Counted from the first letter of the stretch, positions 33,508 to 45,189 are shown. The stretch: 64,000 nucleotides of DNA from Galaxea fascicularis (GCA_948470475.1 OX419338.1:31722882-31786881), one strand, 5' to 3'. Numbers and translations: made by a program. The notes: generated by a model from the sequence alone, not told the origin.

Positions 33508-33928
33508 CACTATGAACACATACAAGTGATGGAACAGAGAATTAACTCTGGAGTGTAAATTAAAGTGCTAATAGAAACCCATGAAAAACCCACTGGGCGT
33601 TAGCCCTAGTAAAGGGTATCAGGGAACCACACGAGGCAAAGAAAAATTCTTATGACCTCGGTGAGAATCGAACCCACGACCTCCGGATTAGATCTACCGT
33701 TGCTTACACTGGGTCGAACTGGAATCGAACCCACGACCTCCGGATTAGATCTACCGTTGCTTACACTGGGTTCGATTCCCACCGAGGTCATCAGAATTTT
33801 TCTTTGCCTCGTTTGGTTCCCTGATACCCTTTACTAGGGCTAACGCCCAGTGGGTTTTTCATGGGTTTCTATTAGCACTTTAATTTACACTCCAGAGTTA
33901 ATTCTCTGTTCCACCATTTGTATGTTTC
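33508..33928. repeat. Palindromic pair of tRNA-like SINE copies
   Basis: The left arm (from ACATACAAG) and the right arm (to CTTGTATGT) are inverted copies of ~150 bp, including AACTCTGGAGTGTAAATTAA and TAACGCCCAGTGGG blocks. At the centre two direct copies of a ~53-bp unit each contain a B-box-like GGTCGTGGGTTCGATTC on the - strand. The structure reads as two SINE copies joined head to head with the head duplicated. Confidence 0.75.
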
Positions 33929-34602
33929 GGGAAGAGTTTCCGCACAGCGCCGTACATTAATTATACATGCTATGCTGTCATACTAACCCCGTTCCAAGAG
34001 CGAATAGAGATTGTATGGGGCTGTACAGAAATCTTGCAAAATGTTACTTATGGTACAAGTTGGGAGAACTTGGTTACCCGGCCTTTAATCCCCAATATCC
34101 ATTCGAGGCCTCCTTCGACTCAGATTTCACTTGTACCTGGTCAATTTTAAGGTCTTGCCCCTGTCATCGCTAGTTTTACTTCCTAATCCATTTGCTAAAT
34201 TTTAATCTGTAGTTTTACTTATTTATCCATTTACCTACATGGGTCTTCGTGTCCCGTTCGCACTCGCCCTTTTGGGCTGGGTTGACGACTTTGTTCTTGT
34301 TTAGTTGCTTAGTGTCAAAAGCGCCGGCGACCGTCGTAGTCTCGCCGGCTATGATTCGCCGGTAAAAAGAGAAAATGTATGGGGAATAATGGTGTTGTTG
34401 CCCCCTGAGTCTACTTTCTTAGATTCTCCTTCTTCTAAAAATCTTTTTGACAACCCTGCTTATATATATACTATGTAATATTAATATCTGTGTTGAGCCG
34501 ACCCTATATAGCTTTAAAACAAATGTATTCTCCTCAAGTTCGCATACAAATGCTACGCACGGTATAGGGAGAAGTTGTGTAGACATAAACTCAACTGATT
34601 CC

Positions 34603-34763
34603 CAGAGATGGAAATAAGGGAAAACAGATTGATAGGTCATTGGCAGCTGGCTTCGTCCAGATAACGTTTTTATTTTATTCTTGTGAAATTTTATTATATT
34701 ATTTCATTTTTGTTGGCAACTTTGATTGGTAATTACCGATCACCGGCTGTTATTTCCATGCCT
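34603..34763. mobile_element. ~161-bp MITE, copy 2
   Basis: CAGAGATGGAAATAAGGG at the left and TTATTTCCATGCCTG at the right, with the same interior as 27,093-27,259 (AACAGATTGATAGGT, TTTTATTTTATTCTTGTGAA, ATCACCGGC). Confidence 0.65.
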
Positions 34764-34866
34764 GAACTATTATGCCTGGTGTTCAATTCTGTATCCTCAC
34801 TCTCCGTATGCTTGGCAAACTAGTGATCGTAAGCCGGGGAAGTCAGATGGTGGTTGTTATATACCT

Positions 34867-35364
34867 CTTACTAACCGAGTTTGAGGTCCGTACTGTAAGT
34901 TATCATATGACCCGTAGCCCCCCCCCCCCCCCCCCGCACGCTTTCATTTTAAAACTGTTGAGAAAATCCCCGTATGAGTACGCGTTAGCACGAGCAGGGC
35001 CGGAAAAAGCCCTACGGCCCTGTTAGGAACACGTACGGCCCCGAGCTGAAACGATTTTAGAGGATTTGGTTGGGTCTAACCATGTAAGTTTATTTTACAA
35101 CCAGTCTTAACGCGCCATGAAGAGCCCAAAGAGGCCATATGATAAAATACTTATTGACTGAAAGATTTTGGTATTATCAACACAGCTGATAAATGTAAAT
35201 TGACCACCGTACAGGGATTCTAAAAGCTGACGTTTCGAGCGCTAGCCCTTCGTCAGAGCGAATCGGGCTAGCGCTCGAAACGTCAGCTTTTAGAATCCCT
35301 GTACGGTGGTCAATTTACATTTATCAACTCTGTTGATAATACCAAAATCTTTGTGTACTACTTC

Positions 35365-35400
<36 letters not shown>

Positions 35401-35603
35401 TCCCCTTTACTTATTGACTGAGTTAGGTCGGGCGCCGAACGGGAAAGTAGCTATAGTTTGCTCTCGGTCATCGCGACCGGCCCTCCCATTCAGTCAATAA
35501 GTAAATAATACGGACCGAGTTTTTTCCCGTTCGTTTATAAATTAACGGGAAAAAACGAGGATCCGTAACTTACAATACGGACCGAGAAAACGAGGTTAGT
35601 AAG
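34867..35603. mobile_element. DNA transposon remnant with ~35-bp TIRs, containing a nested insertion
   Basis: The left end CTTACTAACCGAG...GGTCCGTACTGTAAGTTA is complementary to the right end TAACTTACAATACGGACC...GGTTAGTAAG. Inside are a 17-base C tract (34,920-34,936), an AACGGGAAAAAACGAG hairpin near 35,517-35,561, and the Penelope-like insertion at 35,162-35,407. No transposase frame is visible. Confidence 0.6.
35162..35407. mobile_element. Penelope-like fold-back insertion with 14-bp target duplication
   Basis: TACTTATTGACTGA occurs on both sides (35,148-35,161 and 35,408-35,421) as a direct repeat. The 246-bp insert is a fold-back: arms of about 88 bp (ending 35,248 and starting 35,265) around a 16-base centre, then a 55-bp unpaired right tail. 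The left arm plus centre on the - strand carries a hammerhead-like core (CTGACGA...GAAACGTC). Inverted or partial copies, variable target duplications and hammerhead motifs are known features of Penelope-like retroelements; assignment to that group is inference. Confidence 0.6.
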
Positions 35604-36229
35604 ATATTTATTATATCTTTGGGGTTCATCGTTCGCGCGAGAAAGAAAACTTTCAAATTTGCCAATCACAGCGCGCGTGAATTGTTGAGTCAGTAATAAT
35701 GCACACAGCCTGCGTCACTGGCATGTGCTCGCGCAAATATTGGGACATGTGAGAAAAATAATCGTAAAAAGAATTAAAAAAAAAAAAGATGTGATTTAAT
35801 CCACATTCAACATTATTTTGAACATAAAAGCAAAATTTGAAGATGAGAGTGTTAATAATTTTCAGTAAAAAAACTTCCGGTCTGAAAGCTCGCTCAAATA
35901 CAATGCAGTACAATAAACTTTATTTAGAGAGGGTGTCGTATTAACCCAAAGAGTTATCTAACTTACGGTCCTCTCAGGGTCATTTTATGAAAGAAATAAA
36001 AAGAAACCTTTTCCTCGTACATTGTCGCGTGATATAAGTAATTGGGAATTTTTTCCGAACACTCGACAAGTGCTAGAAACAGTCGCGTACGGCTCGTGTT
36101 TCTCCACACTTTTCTCGTGTTCTTAAAAATTCACGCGTACTTATGTTACTCAAGAATACACTCTACGCGTTTTCTGCTACTTTATTGAAGGGTTAAGTAG
36201 CACTGAAGATACATGTATATTGTCTTTGT

Positions 36230-36440
36230 TGATTGCTTTGTTTATTGTCAATAACAGCACGATTTCGTTGACCAATCGCATCAGCGACCAGAGTATTTAT
36301 ACCGCCTACTGACGTTACACAAATCACTTGACTCTGATGATGACTTCCGCTCAGGTTGTCGAAACGTCAGTCAGTGTCACCTAAAACAGTCCCTCTCAGG
36401 GCAACACTCACCCGGACGATCGTACTTCACTTGGTCATCA
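36230..36440 (+). mobile_element. Penelope-like element fragment with hammerhead-like core
   Basis: CTGATGATGACTTCCGCTCA, then GGTTGTCGAAACGTCAGTCA around 36,336-36,377 give a CUGANGA - stem II - GAAAC - GUC arrangement with a 6-bp helix I (TTGACT before, AGTCAG after). The downstream CACCCGGACGATC block belongs, in my memory, to a common anthozoan repeat. No reverse transcriptase remains. Confidence 0.5.
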
Positions 36441-38401
36441 CAATTGATATTGTGAATGATGTTTATGAAATAAATCATTTGCGAACTGCGGAAATGAGAT
36501 GAAAAGAAGAATGATCCTCGCAGTTGTGAACGCAATTAATGCAATTGCGTAAAGAAGCCTGAAAAATAACAAAAACAAAAACAAAACATCAGGACTTCAA
36601 CGGGGTTTCAACAATCGATATTATGCTTCAAGGGATTCTTTGTTAATTGTCCTTGTCCAAGTGTAATTTGATGTTTGTTTACATTTATTGCGTAATTTTC
36701 GTGATATCAGTTCAAATGCGACGCTGACCGTGACTGCGTTGAGCCATAATAACTGAAGTTTTATGGGATCAAGTGTACATCTTTCTTTTCTTTACTCAGG
36801 GAGCATTTCGTTTGACTGAGTCAGGCGGAAATCATTTAACTGGATTTCGGTTATACGTGGTTGGAAATGATAACAAACTCTGCTAATCGGGGTGAAATAA
36901 TTTTCCGATTAATAATCCCTGAAGATTAAAAGTGAGATTTGCGACTAATGACCGACGAAAAACCTCAAAAGAAGATCTAAACTTGCCTTATCTCTTCAAA
37001 CAGAGCTTCCTTCACAGCACTTAACTTGTTTTCGAAGTACTAACCACATCGACACTTGCAGATATAAAGAAACCCTCTCGCCGACGACATTTATGTTTAG
37101 TGCCTGATTGAACCAAGCCATGTACTCCTAAATACGTTTTTGTTTGCTCCGAGAATGCACGACAAAGCATGTGCCTCTTGCGCGTTTCTTCGATTTGGTG
37201 GAAAGAAAGATAACTTGCCACCGTTGAAAAGACGCTGTGGGCATTACATACTAAATATTCTGCCATGCTGAGTAGCACTGGCAGGCGAAATCCTATACTG
37301 TGACCACTGAAGCGAAACCAAATTATTCGGAAGTACTTTTTACGTTTTTCTGTTGTGCTGTTTATTATGCTTCGCAAGGGACATTTGACTTGTTGGTCAA
37401 TTGAAACGCCACAGATTAACCGTAAAGTCCAAAGTCAACACCAATGACGTGTAACGAAATTTCTCTTGTCCATGGGATTTTGGATATTCCAGTCAAATTT
37501 ATGGGGTTCCCTTGAGAGCCATAGGGTCAAGAGGAATTTTATTGTTTGTTTTTGTTTTGGCAAACTGTGGATCATTTTAACTCATCTCGGAAGTGATAAA
37601 TCGTTTCTCGTTATCACACTGAAACAAAGAGGAAATTCCGGAGCTGCTCCAGGCGTATCTCACAGCCACGCTGTGTGATCGTGCTCAAAGCCTGAATTTG
37701 AACAGGGTTTCGAAGTATCTGACTCGATTAGATCAAAATTGATAGATCAAAAGGTGATCTCGATGGCATAAGAACTCAAGCAATATAAGGCGACGTCGCC
37801 GACATTCTCATCCTCAGCTGTAAGTAATCCGTGGTTTGTGTTCCAGCAAGGAGAGATGTGAGTGCTTGGGTTGGTTAGCGCAAGATGCGCTATTAAGTGG
37901 ATGCCTTCCTAAATTTGTTGATTGTAAGTAACACCATTCTTCCTTGCATTTTTCGTCTATGACTTAGTCGAAGAAAACGTGGAATTGCATTTCAACACCA
38001 TATTCATACTTTATTTATCCTCGGATTGAAGAGTTGCTATACTTAACAATTAGATATGAGCTCTAGATTTCTATCGCGTCATAGCTTAAGAGGGCGCAGC
38101 CCGAATCAGCTGTCGCGCAGAGAAATCGAGAGCGAATAATCTAATTGTTTTAGTATAAATCTACTAGTCCTTCAAAACTAAACAAGTAAATTATGTAAAT
38201 TCTCCCCGCATACACTTTGAAAACACGAAGAAGCGGCCGCTATGTTGTTGACAAACGCTACTCACTGTCTATCACAGAATAGATGGCGAGTAGCATAGCC
38301 AATCAGAGACCGGAATTCGTGATAGAACACTAGTAGATTTATACAAAAGTTATATATACGCACAAAGGCCAGACCACAACATCGGGAACTAGGAGATCAG
38401 T
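36441..38401. other. No gene or repeat identified
   Basis: I looked for coding runs with splice sites and for inverted or tandem repeats and found nothing I can support. The longest open frame (37,021-37,377, - strand) has no recognisable domain and unremarkable composition. Confidence 0.4.
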
Positions 38402-38632
38402 GTGTGGGTTCTTTAACAAGTTATCTTGAACAGGGGTTGTGAGACGAGACCTACTATTTATCCTCCTTATCCGAGAAGACCAGAAAGTCTTACTATTTGC
38501 AGATGTCATTACGAACGCAGCATTTTCTCCTCGGTTATTTAAAGACCCCTAGGGTTGGTCCGGTCGGGGTTTCAACCCACCACCTCCTGCACGGATGTTC
38601 GGTGCTCTACCAACTGAGCCGACCGGTCGGTG
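38402..38632 (-). repeat. tRNA-derived SINE, family 1, shorter copy
   Basis: The - strand head has GGCTCAGTTGGTAGAGCACC and GGTGGTGGGTTGAAACCCC. The body matches 24,223-24,617 through AGTCTTACTATTTGCAGATG and GTTCTTTAAC on the + strand. The 3' third is missing. Confidence 0.78.
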
Positions 38633-39533
38633 GTTAAAGTAAGGAGTTCAGATTGTCCTCTGGGCATGGATGGTGAGCACCTTTTCAGAACTCACTGAAA
38701 CTAAAGTAGATCTGGTGTCCCAGGCGGGTTTCATCTTTTCAAGGCAGAGCTCAATACTCAACAGTTCCTCCTTCACGTGCTTTCCTACTCTATCCAGTAT
38801 CGCCGTGAATTTGTAACGCGAAGCCTTACTCTGGCTGTGCTGCTACCTTTTTTTTGGCCAAAAATAGTGCGTTACTGAACTATTTATTGCCAATGAACGC
38901 GTTCCTCATCTTTTGTTGGCAATTTGGCACACATTTAGATCCATTTGATTGCTTGTTATCAAAACCCTCATAGGAGTTCCGGCAGATATCGACTCAGGAA
39001 TACGCAGCTTGTCTCAATATGAATATTTGGTTACTAATCCGAAAACATGATTTGATCGTTTGGGATTTAATGCTCTTTATGGTACACATGCTAATTGTGA
39101 TAAGAAAAGATTGACATTTCCCATCAGCTTTGTTTAGTTCCTTCGAACAGTTTCTCGTAACAGCAAAGCGTCGGAGTCAAGATTTTTATTCTGTGAGGTC
39201 AGTGGGTTGACACGTCCCGTTCGTGATGAATTCTCTTAACCTTCAAAGATACCTGAAATTAATGACTTTTGGACTCTTTTGAACTACAACTCTCATACGC
39301 TGCTCGAAGTTGACGCCTCTCGAAGTTTCTTTTGGAAACGGTCGCCCTATAGTGCTTCCGAAAAAAGCAAATAAAAATAGAAACAGCCTGTTCAGTCTGC
39401 AGAGTCCGCACGCGGTCTGTCAGGCGATGAGAACGGAGCAGAAACACTTGCGCCACATCATTGTAGGGAAGATATCGTTGACGTCACCTATTGTCATTAA
39501 TCGCGTTTACGGCAAATGTCAGGCTGAAATTTT

Positions 39534-39600
<67 letters not shown>

Positions 39601-39608
39601 AGAGCAAC

Positions 39609-39640
<32 letters not shown>

Positions 39641-40780
39641 GAGTTTTCTTGGTTTGATGACAAGCAGCAGCCTGCCGTTTGCCGTTGGCCGTAAACGAGA
39701 TGCTAAATCTCTCTAACGTGCTGACCAGAGCCTCATTGCTTGTTGAAACAAAGGGTCTTTTGTTCCTGTGGTCGGCACATTTGAACAACAAAGGCAATGT
39801 TTGGAAACAGATATCTTCCCAACGAAACCTGCGGAACTATGACTGAGAGACTTTGGTGAGGCCTTTGACCTGATCTATGCTCCCCATGCAAATGTCTTTC
39901 CTGTCCCGCTGAATAGCGTTCACATCGCCATGGAATTGCAGCTAGTATTGAAGGTCTGATTACGAGTTTCATTTCATTTATGTTGACTACATTTTCATTC
40001 AATTTCACTGCATCGGCATTCCACATAATACAGTTGGCCCTTCCCTTCCCCTCCCTTCCATCCCCCCCCCCCCCCCCGCCGGCCCCCCTTCATATGCACC
40101 GTTTTAAATTTCGCTTGGAAGGGTGAGGGGAGCGGGGAAGACCCAAGTACAAGTTTATCACATTTTGAATGCTGATAAAGGCAAACGAAACGTTGGGTCG
40201 TGAATTGTAACTTTTTAAGTTACATTCATCAATTTTCAAACCAGAGTAGCATGAACCATGTCTGATTGTCCACCTGGTTGCAGTGTGAACTTGAACATAT
40301 CTTTTTAATTGTTCTTGAGTTAAGGAAATTACATCAAATTAAGTCAAATCAAGATCCTTTATCCAGACACAGTTATAAGGTTACCGTATACCTTCAGGGG
40401 TGTCTCGCGTCATTCGGGTTCTCTCGTCGTGTTATTGTCGTGGGTTGTTAAGGATCTAATCGCCGTTGCGTGGCATATTTCTTGGAGAACCGTCTGCCCT
40501 TGTTTTATTGGGGCTTAACTGCTTCTCAATCTAACTCAAAACCAGTAGAATCACTCTTCATCAATACTACATCTCAAAAACCTCTTCTATTACAAGTAGC
40601 CAAGTGGCTAGTGGCTCTCAAATTTGACCAGCCTAAACCAAATGTCTACTAATCCAGAGCTATATAGCAGACTATCGCTAAGGTCAAGCAGTGATACTGA
40701 CTTAAACCCCTAATAGTGATCATCGCTTAATTTCTCCTTATTGTAACACTGCTCAACCAAACATGAAGGTTGTGAGAAAA
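38633..40780. other. No gene identified; poly-C tract near 40,062-40,078
   Basis: The open frame at 39,310-39,633 (+) has no recognisable domain. A C-rich tract lies at about 40,062-40,078. A weak, core-broken hammerhead-like string at about 40,170 (CTGATAAAGGC...GAAACGTT) may mark another old retroelement fragment. Confidence 0.35.
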
Positions 40781-41230
40781 AAAGGAAGTGATGAAGAAGT
40801 GACAAAGGTCTCGGTTGTTTATCAAATTCTCATCATCATATCCATAGAAAATGCCTGGAGTAAAGTAAAACTTTATCTACACAGGGTAGCCCATTCAGCT
40901 TTAAGGCTGGTCTCCATAGGGGCCCTGTATCTTAAATCTAAATTACGTACATCAAGAAATTTTCATGTAAATAAAATATATGACTAGAAATTTTAGAACT
41001 ACATTACAAGCCTAGAACTACAATGCAGAATCACATTTAAGCCTAAAATAGAATAAAATCAGTTGAGATAAAAAGAAATGTCTTGCTCGGCGGCAGAACG
41101 TTTGAATGTTTTCACTCTGCACAATGTTTAAAGGGAGTTTATTAAAAATTTCTGCGCCAATAAAAAGAAAGGTCCTTTTACCAAAATTTTGTTTAACGTT
41201 TGGTAAGGATAGCCTCATACTTTGCCTTGT
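40780..41230 (-). pseudogene. LINE remnant: C-terminus of non-LTR reverse transcriptase
   Basis: The frame at 41,018-41,218 (- strand) reads LPNVKQNFGKRTFLFIGAEI and then FNKLPL, a pattern typical of the extreme C-terminus of CR1/L2/RTE-like ORF2 proteins, where a gene-like FGKR.F...GA..WN.LP motif recurs. The 3' region down to about 40,780 would be its UTR. Everything 5' of this is missing. Confidence 0.65.
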
Positions 41231-42320
41231 GGAATACTAATTGTGAATGCTCAAAAATCTGGTAATATATAATGAAAAGTACAAAAGTATTTGAGTACAG
41301 TGTGGGGAATATACACACTGAGAGTAGGGTTTGTAACACCAACTTGAACGTTGTAATGTTGCCTTCATCCATTCTTAACTGTTCATTTCTGATTTCAGTT
41401 CACAGGCCAGAAAAGAACTGTTCCTCAGTTTTGAATTCCAAAACTCGGTAAGGTTTTCCTCTCTTATTTTGCCATATAATTATTGCTAATTAGTCTCGAT
41501 ATTTTATTGCGTACATGGTCTGATGCTTGTCCATGTAAGTTACGCTCCCATTCCCAACTCTCACAATCTTATCAATATTCTAGGCTTTCATTGTTTAAGA
41601 TAATCTTACTTACACTCATCTTTTACTGTGACCTCTTTCTTCTGTCAGTGGAGGGTGCAGAGTAGTCGGACACCACCCTGTTGTCTGGGGACATGCACAG
41701 TTGTTTGTGTTTACTTCTGGATTGCACACAGAAGGTTTCTGTCCCTCAAAGGGTTGGCTCCTACTCCGCACGTGATCTCCACCAACTATTTTGTATTCTA
41801 ATATACATATCCACTCTCTTCTCATTCTTCTTTTTTCTATTTACGATGGTGGACGCTAGCTTTTTGTCTTCTCCTACGAATTTTGGCTCTCACAATAATC
41901 GTTGTATTTGTTTTTGCCTTCTTCCTCGATGATTATGGTAATAATTTCGATTCGTCGAGAGGGGAAAAGGTGTGTCCATTTTTGATAACAACATCTTTTA
42001 TTTAAACACGATATTGATTAAAGCAACAAGATTGCTTGTGGGGTCGTGTATCTAGCAGGGAGGTAAAACGCGTAACTATGTGCATTAAAAATGAATTGTA
42101 ATAATAATGATAGTAATAAATGCGTTGTTCCAATTTGGGAACATTTAGAGCGAATACTATTCACAAATTGCTTTGAATGTTAAAATGGTGTTAAAAAACA
42201 CAGGGAAAGTTTCCCTGTTGCATATACATTCCTCCAAGCAACCTCCTATTCTTTACATAAACTTCATTCTTATGTCTGACCCACGCATAGAAACCCCAAT
42301 TATCTTCGGAATTTCTGATT
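41231..42320. other. No gene or repeat identified
   Basis: AT-rich sequence with short, non-conserved open frames only. Confidence 0.35.
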
Positions 42321-42329
42321 CCTCCGTAA

Positions 42330-42680
42330 ACCCAGGCGAGGCTTCAGAATTTCTACTCTTCCCCCCCCCCCCCACCTCCCTCCCCAAAATAAAAAGCGCA
42401 GGCGAGGAATCCGAATCTCTACTTCCCCCCCCCCCCAAAAAAAAAAAAAAAAAAAAAAAAACAGCGCGACTTACATACACTAACACACAGAAAAATCCCT
42501 TAAAAACACAGGAGACGATTCAGGTTCTCTGATCCCCCACAAGAAAACAGGAGAAGATTCCCCATTTCTACTCCCCCTAAGAACACCACAGGAGAAAATT
42601 CAGAATTTCTGCCCCTCTCCCCCAGAACAAATAGGAGGATCGGAATCTCTGTTCCCCCCAAGAACACAGGAGAGGATCAT
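42330..42680 (+). repeat. Degenerate minisatellite, ~35-45 bp unit
   Basis: About seven units of the form GGAGA(A/C)GATTCAGAATCTCT followed by a C-rich tract and an AAGAACACA-like spacer. Two units have expanded C and A homopolymers (to about 42,461). Related single units occur at about 44,262-44,345. The open frames across it are low-complexity. Confidence 0.7.
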
Positions 42681-42740
42681 AGGCGAGGGGTCCAAATACA
42701 AAAAAAAAACAAAAACAAAATAGCACACATCGCGTAGAAT

Positions 42741-43662
42741 CCAGTGTTCGACACTAACGCTTGTCCGATTGCCCGGGGCAAGTGAAATACCTCTGTTGGC
42801 AAGTAAAACAACTCCAAGGCTTGCCCGATCGGGCAACTGGGATTTTTGTTGGAGTAATTTATCATTGATTTGACTTGCAACCATCACCGGAGAAGTGTCT
42901 AATAATGTAACGAAATGACCGTAAACCTGAGCAACAAATAAAGCAAACTTAAGACTCCTTGTTGTGTTATTTATTTCACTGCTAATTGTATATGGGTACA
43001 AACCTGAAAGCATTTCCGTAGCCGACTAGGAAATACAAATGTTCGAACATCCTCAAACATTACAATGTTGTAGCTGCCATGTTGTTCTCCACGCGAAAGG
43101 AATGCTGGTTACAACAGGGTCCAGTTTCCACGCGGCTAAATTCACGTCCATGTTACATACATTTACGAATACATCTGTAAATGTTTGGTTGAAATGAGTC
43201 TGCTACAGTTCGGTTTTGTCAGAAAAAAAGCGAAATCAGGGCGATGACAACGACGAAGGAACATCCGAAAAGGGTGGGAGTTCGAAAGAACAAAGACTGG
43301 ATGAAAGCGTTGTTCCCGAAGTTCCGAATCTTAGTTAGTTATATCGTTTATATTATTTTTCTTGGGTACAACTTTATGTTACCTTCATAACAAGATTGAA
43401 TTTGTGGATTTTTAACACAGCGGCACATTGTACTTTGCTTTGGAACTGACTGATTCGCACAAAATGTCAACAAAAGTGCCAAAAAAAACTACAATTCAAA
43501 TTTATAAAGTAAAATTACAATTTTATTTACAGACCTCCTTTGAGTTCTAAGGGGCAAGGGTTCGTTACTAAGTGGGCAAGCAAAAAAATACAAGGGAAAC
43601 CAAAAACACAAACCTGGTTGCCCAAAGGGCAAATTAGCAAGCAAGTTAGTATCGAACACTGG
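42741..43662. mobile_element. Non-autonomous hAT-like element, ~922 bp
   Basis: Ends are CCAGTGTTCGACACTAAC at 42,741 and GTTAGTATCGAACACTGG at 43,662, an inverted repeat with one mismatch. Subterminal GCCCGATCGGGCAA and TGCCCAAAGGGCAA motifs are also inverted. At 43,194 a short frame starts MSLLQFGFVRKK and stops after 17 codons, which resembles the start of hAT-type transposases and may be a transposase remnant. No clean target duplication is seen. Confidence 0.6.
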
Positions 43663-45180
43663 AATCCCCAGTCAAGTACGGTCAACCAAAAAACTTCCCG
43701 TCGGGGTAAGGGTCAGTGTTTTGCCGTTTTTCACCGTGGCATTACTGTATGAAACATACATGAAGGTAGAGACAATACATTAAGTCTTACATGAGATGCC
43801 CGCTATCAAAATAAAAAATATGGCCGCTCGATCGGTGAAATGTTGTTTACGATTTACAAGACGTTTTCTCGAACATTTCTTCGCGCGGACCTCTCCTCAG
43901 GGGTTCAGCCTAAATTTAAAGGAAGAAAAAAAATGACTTTGTATGATATTCCTTGGTGTGAAAGACTGTGATGGTTTTGTTGGCATACGATAGACGACAA
44001 CATTTCTACTGGTACCCTTCGCATTCTCCGCTAACTTTGGTCGTAACCCTTCCGTGAAAGTCTTCGAACGTGCTTCTTCGAATGTGCTTCTCCGAAACAA
44101 AAGTGGTGAGATTCAGCTTGATTTTTAGCGGAAAAAACCACAGCGATCTGATAACTTGGTGTAAATCTAAGGTAAGATCTTGAATACAATGTTTCCTGTC
44201 ATTTCTATTCCGGTGGTACCCATGCCCGCGAAAGTCCGGGATGTGACCGGGTATTCTACGCGACGGGAGAAGATTCTGAATCTCTGTTTCCCCAAAGAAC
44301 ATAGTCCCTAGAAGATTCAGTATTTCTGGTCAACCAAACAACCTGAGAGAAGATTCTTACATGCATTTCTCCCTGGGCCCAGTAATTGTTCACATTAAAT
44401 CCGTTAGGTTCTTCCTTGGTGTTTGAATCGAGATCACATTTGCAATGAACGTTGCTGTCGCTTTTTGGTCCATTCAGTTACGTTACCTGGAAACGAGTGT
44501 TTCGAGCCCGCGATTTTGGTCTCGCTCTAACCACTGGCTGGATTTCAAGTGTTCGCGGAAATGTTGATTTTAGCTTACATCGTCTGATATCTGCATTTTC
44601 TGTTTCACTGTTGCAATTGTTCACAGTGAAAGTATTTTGAAGTTCTACTTCTTGGGAACAAGCTTATCTTATCTAAACTAAGAAAATAGAGAATTGAACA
44701 TTGACACATCATCACTGTTAGTTTGAATTCAAAAGGGGACACTTTAGCCTTAAAGAAATCCATTGGACCAACCAATATTGCCAACCCGAAAACTCTTCTG
44801 TTTCATTTTACTGCTACCTCTTATAAGAGCCACACTTAGACTTACTGAAACGTAATGTTGTGTAATGAAAGATTGAAAAGGAGAGTTTGCTTTAATCAAC
44901 TTAGTTGATAGGTTACCTTACCTCCTTACTGGCCGTCGTACCTAGAGGTACATAGGACCTCCTTTGGAATTTTCAGAAGAGGCTCTTGGGTAAAGGCCAG
45001 CCTCCACCAAACCCTGAGATATGTGAACAGACCACAGCACCAGAAGCTAATATTCTACTACTCGTTTTGATGAGGGTGGGATTCTACGTCCCCTTCCAGT
45101 TTTGTATCGTGGACGGTAAAGAAGGCAAGACAAATGGTTTAACGCCTGAACTTTAACGTCGCGTACAGAGCCAGTTGTTT
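43663..45180. other. No gene identified
   Basis: Only stray minisatellite-like units at about 44,262-44,345 and short open frames without domains. Confidence 0.35.
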
Positions 45181-45189
45181 TAAGACTCG

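Noticed and set aside
37021..37377. 118-codon - strand open frame
   Set aside because: No recognisable domain, no compatible splice partners found, ordinary chance length for this base composition.
40160..40200. Third hammerhead-like string (CTGATAAAGGCAAACGAAACG)
   Set aside because: The invariant CUGANGA box is broken (CTGATAA), and no helix I is evident from the flanks.
42173..42532. 119-codon open frame rich in Pro and Lys
   Set aside because: The frame crosses C and A homopolymers and minisatellite units; it is low-complexity translation.
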